Part shown: positions 59,073-64,000 of the stretch, piece after piece
Layout of the letters: the number at the start of each line of letters is the position of its first letter
How positions within the stretch are numbered: the first letter of the stretch is position 1
Source of the DNA: Spirosoma telluris
Lineage (GTDB): Bacteria > Bacteroidota > Bacteroidia > Cytophagales > Spirosomataceae
Direction: 5' to 3'
Assembly (NCBI GenBank): GCA_003259005.1
Contig: QLII01000001.1
Coordinates: forward strand, 7,369,001 to 7,433,000
DNA: 64,000 nucleotides
The notes under the pieces: model-generated
Told to the model about the DNA's origin: nothing
Seen by the model: the letters and a program-made list of their open reading frames with translations, nothing else
Databases searched by the model: none
Translations under genes and position numbers: made by a program

Positions 59073-59349
59073 AAGGTAGTTTTTTGTCAAAAAACCGCAT
59101 GATAAAGGTTAGATATTAGTTAAGAGTACGCTGAGAATCGGGCTGTAACAGGGACGCGTCAGGCAATAAGCTTCCCCGTAACCCCAAGGACTGTCTTGGA
59201 GCTTTTTTGGGTTTATAGCGGGTAGCAAAGCCTTCACCCATGTGACGGTATTGAACCTGGAAAGAGGATTACAGGCACCGGGCTTTTATTCGGCTTGCTA
59301 CCAGTTATGCAATACGTTTTGACTTATTTTTGATTACAAATAAAAGCAA

Positions 59350-59365
59350 ATTTTGTAAACAAAAT
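59350..59365. promoter_or_regulatory. Probable GntR/FCD operator upstream of SusC
   Basis: ATTTTGTAAACAAAAT has perfect 7-bp inverted arms around AA and contains the TNGT-NN-ACNA pattern bound by FadR-type GntR regulators. The same sequence with one change occurs directly at the regulator gene (60382-60397). It lies about 280 bases before the SusC start. Confidence 0.7.
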
Positions 59366-59535
59366 AAAAAAGGAAACTAAAAAAATATTTCTTCATGACG
59401 AAGAGTCGGCTAAATAGGGGGTAAATCACGCTTGAGATGGGTACTAAGCGTAAAAAGCAGATATGGTAAACGGGTAAACAGAGAGTGGCTGGCGAATAAA
59501 TCAGCAGTAGCAATAGGGCTAACCAGGTAGAGGGG

Positions 59536-59680
59536 CATTGTCTCTGACAGCATCCTGCTGTCGAGCCGTCAGGCTAAAAAATAATCGCAAGTGTGAATTG
59601 GCCTACTGTAGCCTGATGACTCGACAGCAGGGATGCTGGCGTAGACAATGAGAACGTTTGAAAATTCCTACAAGCTTAGC
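59536..59680. repeat. Palindrome, GCATCCCTGCTGTCGAGCC family (copy 2)
   Basis: Left arm CATTGTCTCTGACAGCATCC then TGCTGTCGAGCC; right arm GACTCGACAGCAGGGATGCT then GGCGTAGACAATG. Arms and the flank TCCTACAAGCTTAG match the copy at 19721-19862, while the loop differs in sequence. Confidence 0.85.
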
Positions 59681-59742
59681 AATCGGGTGGGGAGAATGTA
59701 TTAAAGCAATCCGGTTGGGAAACGGCGAAGCGATTTGCCGTT

Positions 59743-60381
59743 TTATTCGAGCTCTAACGAAGCGGTTTCACCCCGGAGTAGATGCCGGGTGAGAGCTTCT
59801 TGGGCGAGGGGTAAGTCTTTGTCTTTCAATCCTTTCAGGATTTGACGGTGCTCCTGATCAGTAAGCTCATAGTCATCCATATGGATCTGTGTCTTCCCGA
59901 TTTTTTGATGAAACAGGGGGATGTTGCTGAGCTGGTAGATGTCCATCAGCTTTGAATTGCCAGCACAGTCGATCAGGGTTTCGTGGAACTTGACATCTGC
60001 TTCCAGCGCTCCGCTCAGATAGCCGCGCTCTACCATGGACGAAAAATCGTTGCAAATTTCTTCCAGTTTGTTAATCTGCTGATCATCAATTTTTTGGATC
60101 GCTAACCGGAGGGCACCTAATTCCAGGATTTCGCGTATCTCCCGTATCTCCCGAATGTCACTGGCGGTCATTGACTTCACGAAATAGCCTCCTTTCTCAC
60201 CAAAGACGATCAATTGCTCACCCTGAAGCCGGGTAAGTGCTTCGCGAACCGCCATCCGATTCACTTCCATCTTTTTAGCCCAGAGATCTTCCTTTAAGCG
60301 AGTGCCCGCCACTAATTGATTGGATAATATTTTCCGCCTGATTTCGATATAGGCCTTATTGGCAAGCGAATCGATTTTCAT
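59743..60381 (-). CDS. GntR-family transcriptional regulator with FCD domain
   Basis: An intact 212-residue protein. The winged-helix domain (residues 1-70) has ILSNQLVAGTRLKEDLWAKK and MAVREALTRLQGEQLIV. The all-helical FCD domain follows with DVKFHETLID, LTDQEHRQILKGL and ALTRHLL, whose Asp and His residues bind a metal and an organic-acid effector in this family. A probable operator touches its own start codon, and similar sites precede SusC and the creatininase operon, so it most likely represses this whole catabolic region and itself until the effector appears. Confidence 0.92.
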   Translation of the reverse strand: MKIDSLANKAYIEIRRKILSNQLVAGTRLKEDLWAKKMEVNRMAVREALTRLQGEQLIVFGEKGGYFVKSMTASDIREIREIREILELGALRLAIQKIDDQQINKLEEICNDFSSMVERGYLSGALEADVKFHETLIDCAGNSKLMDIYQLSNIPLFHQKIGKTQIHMDDYELTDQEHRQILKGLKDKDLPLAQEALTRHLLRGETASLELE

Positions 60382-60397
60382 ATTTTGTAAACAAAAA
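60382..60397. promoter_or_regulatory. Probable autoregulatory operator of the GntR/FCD gene
   Basis: ATTTTGTAAACAAAAA starts at the base next to the regulator start codon. It differs from the SusC site by one base. Its position in the leader would allow direct autorepression. Confidence 0.7.
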
Positions 60398-60629
60398 TAG
60401 AGCTATTAAGGTAACAAATATAAGATTTTTTGTATTCAATGACATATAATCCTTGCAAATGCCTATCCTTATGAAGAAAGCGATTGTCTAGGGCGTCAGT
60501 TACCAATCCACGAAGCTATAGTCAGGTTCGTTTTTTTTGAACAAGTTCGATCTGATGGTTGGCTATTGCCAATGCACTAAAGTGTTGCTTTTCATTTTAG
60601 AATCTAAGGTAGCCTAGTGCTTTGCCAAA

Positions 60630-60716
60630 ATAGATTCTATTGTTCCTATAGATTCTTTTGATTATTTAGTAGTTGATTATCAGTACGATAGAATCAAGCG
60701 AATCTATTGAAACTAA
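60630..60716. repeat. GATTCT-type palindrome (copy 6)
   Basis: Left arm TAGATTCTATTGTTCCTATA then GATTCTTTTGATTA; right arm GATAGAATCAAGCGAATCTA then TTGAAACTA. The loop is about 25 bases. Confidence 0.75.
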
Positions 60717-60754
60717 ATTGGACGAGTACTAGTTTTGGTTGCTTTGAAACTTCA

Positions 60755-60815
60755 CGTTAATTCAACGAAAAAGCGAATCATTTTTCAAATGATTCGCTTT
60801 TTCGTTGAATTAACG
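60755..60815 (-). terminator. Perfect 29-bp hairpin after the PepSY-like gene
   Basis: Arms 60755-60783 and 60787-60815 are exactly complementary with a 3-base loop (TTC). The stem holds AAAAAGCG / CGCTTTTT. It lies 36 bases after the PepSY-like stop codon on the minus strand and probably ends that transcript, but the stem is far longer than a normal terminator. Confidence 0.7.
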
Positions 60816-60850
60816 CTGGTAGTACTTTTGTCTAAAAGCGCTGCTGAGCC

Positions 60851-61687
60851 TTACTTCTTGGTCAAGGCTGCTTTAAACGTGCCATCGGCGTTGAAAACCA
60901 GCCCAACGTGCTTGCTATCGCTTGTGGTAATCGAGACCACGTATTCCCCATTAGTACCTCCTTTGCCAGCCCGATTGATGGTAGCACCGGCATAATTGGT
61001 GGTGATATAGGTCGTAATAGCAGCGGGCAGATCAGCTACAGCCACTGCCGTGAAGTCACCACCCCAGCCGTGTTTACCCGTTGGCGTAGGCAGTTCCTGA
61101 TTAAACGATCCATCTACGTTAAACTGTAAGGCTTTCCGCACACCTCCTACCGTAATGCCAACAATATACCCCGTGCTGGTGGCTTTCCCTGCAAAGTCGA
61201 TAGTGGCCCCAGCGTAGTTCTTACTGATATAGCTGGTTACGGCAGCGGGCAAAGCCGCAATGTTAACTGCATTTAGGCTGTCACGTTTTTCTTTTGAACC
61301 TGACCCAGGGCCTTTGTCATGACGCTCACCTTTAAATTCCAGTTCCTGTACAAATGTTCCTGTCGAGTCGAACTCCAGAGCCTTGTTCAGACCATTGAGC
61401 TGAATGGCAACAAAATAGCTCCCTTTGGCATCTTTTCCGGCGAGTTTGATCGTCGCCCCGGCATAATTAGTAGTAATATAGCTTGTTATGGCTGCTGGCA
61501 GATCAGCTGCAGCAACCGATGTCAGACTACCAGGACCGCGTCCACGACAGCCTACGCTATCAATCTGCGCAGTCGACAAACGGGCCGACGCGCTCGTGCT
61601 TGGGCTAATCGCTGAGTTGTTGCTATTACAATTCCACAGGCTTACGGTAATCAACGAAAACAAGCCGAACGCAAGGATTTTTTTCAT
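60851..61687 (-). CDS. PepSY-like repeat lipoprotein (DUF2874 type)
   Basis: An intact protein of 278 residues. The signal MKKILAFGLFSLITVSLWNC ends at a probable lipoprotein Cys20. The mature chain consists of three repeats of about 70-80 residues, each with the pattern LPAAITSYITTNYAGATI followed by two beta-hairpins and a phrase such as ALEFDSTGTFVQEL. This is the PepSY-like, beta-lactamase-inhibitor-like fold common in Bacteroidota envelope proteins. The role is unknown. It is monocistronic, with a hairpin after it. Confidence 0.85.
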   Translation of the reverse strand: MKKILAFGLFSLITVSLWNCNSNNSAISPSTSASARLSTAQIDSVGCRGRGPGSLTSVAAADLPAAITSYITTNYAGATIKLAGKDAKGSYFVAIQLNGLNKALEFDSTGTFVQELEFKGERHDKGPGSGSKEKRDSLNAVNIAALPAAVTSYISKNYAGATIDFAGKATSTGYIVGITVGGVRKALQFNVDGSFNQELPTPTGKHGWGGDFTAVAVADLPAAITTYITTNYAGATINRAGKGGTNGEYVVSITTSDSKHVGLVFNADGTFKAALTKK

Positions 61688-62264
61688 GACCTTTTTGTAT
61701 TTAATGATTTAATGATAGGTAAAACTACTTATAGTTTGTGCTCTGAAACGATCCGCAACATTGATATATTGTGTCTTGCCGGAAAGTTAGAACCTAACCT
61801 GAGTATCATCATTAAATACGCCGAGCTTAACCCCAGCGTTGCAACCCGCCAGTAAATTTATTGGTGAGTACGCTACTATTTTCAGAAATTTATAAAAGCC
61901 TAGGGCTTAGAATAGCGTGCATTAATAGTATTAAAATTAAATTAAAAAGTATTTTATAGGATTATTTGTTGTTGACGTAGTTGTTATAGTTAGAATATGG
62001 TTGATGATTCGTGGGTGAAAAAAGGAATGATTCACTTTGTTTTTGCTAGTAACGAGCCCATTCAGAATCGGACGTATGATTCGTTCGTGTGCTAATTACA
62101 GTATTAATTCGGCGTAGAAGTCAACTCAATAACTGTAGGTACAGGGATAAAAGTGGACGTAACGTGTTGCGGTAATTACTTATTGTGGTTGAGTTGAAAA
62201 ATAGCTTTGGAAATAGTGATTCCTGTCGGTTTTCAAGTAAATTATCTCAATCTGTCAACCTATT
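61688..62264. other. AT-rich intergenic gap, nothing recognised
   Basis: 577 bases between two minus-strand genes. The part nearest 61700 is the leader of the PepSY-like gene. I see no open frame, palindrome or repeat family here, which is unusual in this window. Confidence 0.5.
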
Positions 62265-63335
62265 TTAATCTGAATAGCTAGTATACAATGCAGTTCGAAG
62301 TTCCACCAGAATCTGATTAATGGTAACTAAATCAGGTCGATCAGGTAGGGGACTGGCAGCGGCCAGAGCGTCGATATGCGCTAGTTTTTGTTCGGCCTGT
62401 TGGATTAGCTCGTCGTAGTTGAAAGCCCCCGCCCGAATTTTCAGCAATTCATCCCGGTTGGGTCGACGTACCTGTATCTGGCCTGTTTCCAGAATTTCAG
62501 CCGCCATATCCAACAACCGAAAGGTATGCATCATATTTTTGGCATCGTAATTTTTGCCATGTTCGAGGGTATTCTGATAGCGGGCATCGTTACGTTTATC
62601 AACCCAGTCCCAATACTCGCGGTAGTCTTTACAATAACTCGAATAGCCATCGTGATTGACATATAGGTGGGTTATGGGATCAATACCTTTGGGGACACTA
62701 CTGAGTGAGATTTCGGTTGAGTCTTCACTGGCAACAATACCCTGAAAGTTCAGCGTAGCCGTTTCATCGTAAAACAGCGCATACACATCGCGGACGTGTG
62801 GAACGCTTACCAAACCACAATTTTCGGGTTGCCTTTTCAGCTTAGCTAACCAGTCCAAAACGGGAACTGATCCTTGGCCGGTAAGCACATAGCAGAAATG
62901 AAGCAGTGATTTGCGCTCCTTTGGTATTGGGTTCAGGATTTTTTTATTCAGTCCCCGTGCTTTTTTAATCTGGCTACTCGCGTAACCTGCAAACGTATCC
63001 CGACAAAGTTTGGAAAGAAAATCACTGGCCTGGAGTCGCTCAAACAAGGGGTGTTTATGAAGAACACAATCGGCTGGGGCACAGAGCAGTTCGAGAATAT
63101 TTGGATTGTTTTTGGAAAGCAGTTCGACAAATCGGCGCAGTTCATAAAAAATTACATCGTTTTTGTCATCGTTCACCTGCTCAACGTAATTCAGCCCATA
63201 CAGATCGGTTTGGGGGAGAACGAATACACCCCGAATGTCTATATCGGAGGTAGGCAGATCGGTTCCATAGGCGCGGCTACCGCTGATGCATTCGAATATG
63301 ATGAGGTTACGGTCGCGAAGATTCTGGATGGTCAT
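62265..63335 (-). CDS. Predicted nucleotidyltransferase (DNA polymerase beta-like superfamily)
   Basis: An intact 356-residue protein. The N-terminal domain has ECISGSRAYGTDLPTSDIDI then RGVFV, the Gly-Ser and Asp-x-Asp signature of minimal nucleotidyltransferases (YcgL-type). The middle has conserved FYELRRFVELLSKNNPNILELL, and the C-terminal third is helical (MMHTFRLLDMAAEILETG) with a Lys-rich and Arg-rich surface. The substrate, nucleic acid or protein, is unknown. It stands alone between repeats. Confidence 0.8.
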   Translation of the reverse strand: MTIQNLRDRNLIIFECISGSRAYGTDLPTSDIDIRGVFVLPQTDLYGLNYVEQVNDDKNDVIFYELRRFVELLSKNNPNILELLCAPADCVLHKHPLFERLQASDFLSKLCRDTFAGYASSQIKKARGLNKKILNPIPKERKSLLHFCYVLTGQGSVPVLDWLAKLKRQPENCGLVSVPHVRDVYALFYDETATLNFQGIVASEDSTEISLSSVPKGIDPITHLYVNHDGYSSYCKDYREYWDWVDKRNDARYQNTLEHGKNYDAKNMMHTFRLLDMAAEILETGQIQVRRPNRDELLKIRAGAFNYDELIQQAEQKLAHIDALAAASPLPDRPDLVTINQILVELRTALYTSYSD

Positions 63336-63350
63336 GGTTTCGCCGGATAA

Positions 63351-63445
63351 GATAGATTCTAATGGATTCTATTGATTCTTTGGCGTTGATAATCAAGTCA
63401 AAAAAAATCTATAACATCAACAGAATCTAAAGACTCAACCAGAAT
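63351..63445. repeat. GATTCT-type palindrome (copy 7)
   Basis: Left arm GATAGATTCTAATGGATTCT then ATTGATTCTTTGG; right arm AAATCTATAACATCAACAGA then ATCTAAAGACTCAACCAGAATT. It lies upstream of the nucleotidyltransferase gene. Confidence 0.75.
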
Positions 63446-63456
63446 TAAAACCCCAT

Positions 63457-63494
63457 AAAAAAGATAAGGTTCCCTGAACGTTGCAGAGAACCCT
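63457..63494 (-). terminator. Rho-independent terminator of the gene at the right edge
   Basis: Read on the minus strand, AGGGTTCTCTG and CAGGGAACCTT form a stem with a 6-7-base loop, followed shortly by TATCTTTTTT. It lies about 100 bases after the stop codon at 63594. Confidence 0.75.
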
Positions 63495-63593
63495 ATACTG
63501 ACTATTCCTAAACCCTTAACCTTTTCTACATGAAAAACTAACTTTTACTCTTTTCTGTTCCAAATACCTGACTAATTCGGCATTTATTCCAAA

Positions 63594-64000
63594 TTACTGA
63601 ATTTCAGGCATTTCGCTGGCTGGTTGATTTACATTCCAGATAAAATTAATCATCCGGGCGGTATGGTCAGCCTGGTTCATCCAGCGATTGGCGTTTGCAT
63701 CTTTATGCTTGGCCAGTTTATTAGTTAGCTGAGCGGCAGCTTCGTTGAATTTCGCACGGTCGGCAGGGCTGATGGTCAGCACAGCGGCCGGATTCTGGTT
63801 GTACAACGAGACAACGCTCATAAAGTTTTGCCAGTTGGTAGTAGTTACAAACTTGGCAACGTTTTGTTCAACATACGAAGCAAAAAGCTTCTGCGAACCA
63901 TTGACAAGCATAGTACTTGCCGGCTTATTGGCTGCCGGGCTATCATCAGTATTGGTGGTGGTAGCCGCGGTTGCCTGAGTTGATGCTAATCCTAATCCAA
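63594..64000 (-). CDS. Secreted or envelope protein, 5' partial
   Basis: The frame is open through the right window edge, so the start is missing. The visible part begins GLGLASTQATAATTTNTDDS, which looks like the end of a signal peptide and a low-complexity linker, followed by about 105 residues of helical sequence (FASYVEQNVAKFVTTTNWQN, NEAAAQLTNKLAKHKDANAN). I do not recognise the family. Confidence 0.6.
   Translation of the reverse strand, partial: GLGLASTQATAATTTNTDDSPAANKPASTMLVNGSQKLFASYVEQNVAKFVTTTNWQNFMSVVSLYNQNPAAVLTISPADRAKFNEAAAQLTNKLAKHKDANANRWMNQADHTARMINFIWNVNQPASEMPEIQ

Larger units (their letters stand above)
59091..59742. other. Intergenic gap before SusC: operator and palindrome
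   Basis: A 650-base gap without a gene. It holds the probable regulator site at 59350-59365 and the palindrome at 59536-59680, listed separately. The 260 bases nearest SusC form its long leader; I see no clear -7/-33 promoter pair. Confidence 0.6.
60398..60850. other. Intergenic gap with a GATTCT palindrome and a 29-bp hairpin
   Basis: No gene is visible. A short frame starting MKKAIV near 60472 stops after six codons and looks accidental. The gap contains a GATTCT-type palindrome (60630-60716) and a perfect hairpin (60755-60815), listed separately. Confidence 0.6.

Noticed and set aside
60472-60600. Remnant gene beginning MKKAIV
   Set aside because: The frame stops after six codons and no later segment in any frame resembles a protein family.

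Overview
The window looks like a piece of a Bacteroidota chromosome, most likely a Cytophagales/Spirosoma-type soil or plant-associated bacterium. This rests on a SusC/SusD pair, several TonB-dependent receptors with carboxypeptidase-regulatory-like N-termini, Cytophagales-style oxidoreductase/glycosidase gene sets, intermediate GC content and few Shine-Dalgarno sequences. The genus is an inference. No rRNA, tRNA, CRISPR array, transposase or phage gene was found.

Layout. 1-10 kb (+ strand): a P-type cation ATPase cut by the window edge, a small lipoprotein, an MgtA-type Mg2+ ATPase and a soluble histidine kinase with seven PAS domains. 10-14 kb: a beta-barrel protein and a TonB-dependent outer-membrane protein. 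14.2-25 kb (+): FHA protein, 27-residue membrane peptide, PP2C phosphatase with a transmembrane segment, two tandem Ser/Thr kinases, one polypeptide joining a RodA/FtsW (SEDS) glycosyltransferase to a class B penicillin-binding transpeptidase, and a second FHA protein. This repeats, in a Bacteroidota, the parts list of the actinobacterial pstP-rodA-pbpA-pknA-pknB-fhaA/fhaB division locus, and it is the most striking system here. 25-29 kb (+): siderophore receptor, PepSY membrane protein and a small membrane protein (iron uptake). 29.3-32.8 kb (+): GH32 fructan hydrolase and an esterase/SMP-30 fusion. 32.8-60.4 kb (- strand): a large catabolic region with NagB, NagA and a sugar MFS transporter, three Gfo/Idh/MocA-type proteins (one of them a GH109-like glycosidase), HiPIP, a PVC-type dehydrogenase, a ceramidase-like hydrolase, GH20 hexosaminidase, an overlapping-gene operon (creatininase, RidA, hydroxyacyl-CoA-dehydrogenase-like, enolase superfamily, EamA transporter, DapA-like, SDR), SusD, SusC and a GntR/FCD regulator. 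Similar TTTGTAAACAAA-type sites lie before the regulator, SusC and the creatininase operon, suggesting one regulon. 60.8-64 kb (-): a PepSY-like repeat lipoprotein, a nucleotidyltransferase and a truncated protein.

Two features cut across the whole window. First, 22 genes are broken by 26 single-base frameshifts. Nearly all are a missing base in a short homopolymer, mostly G/C, which points to uncorrected sequencing/assembly error rather than gene decay. I therefore list each such gene as one reconstructed CDS and state where the frame breaks. Second, most intergenic gaps hold a long imperfect palindrome. Several palindrome families recur at distant places with conserved arms and variable loops, and two of them run into the 3' ends of genes and encode the last residues.
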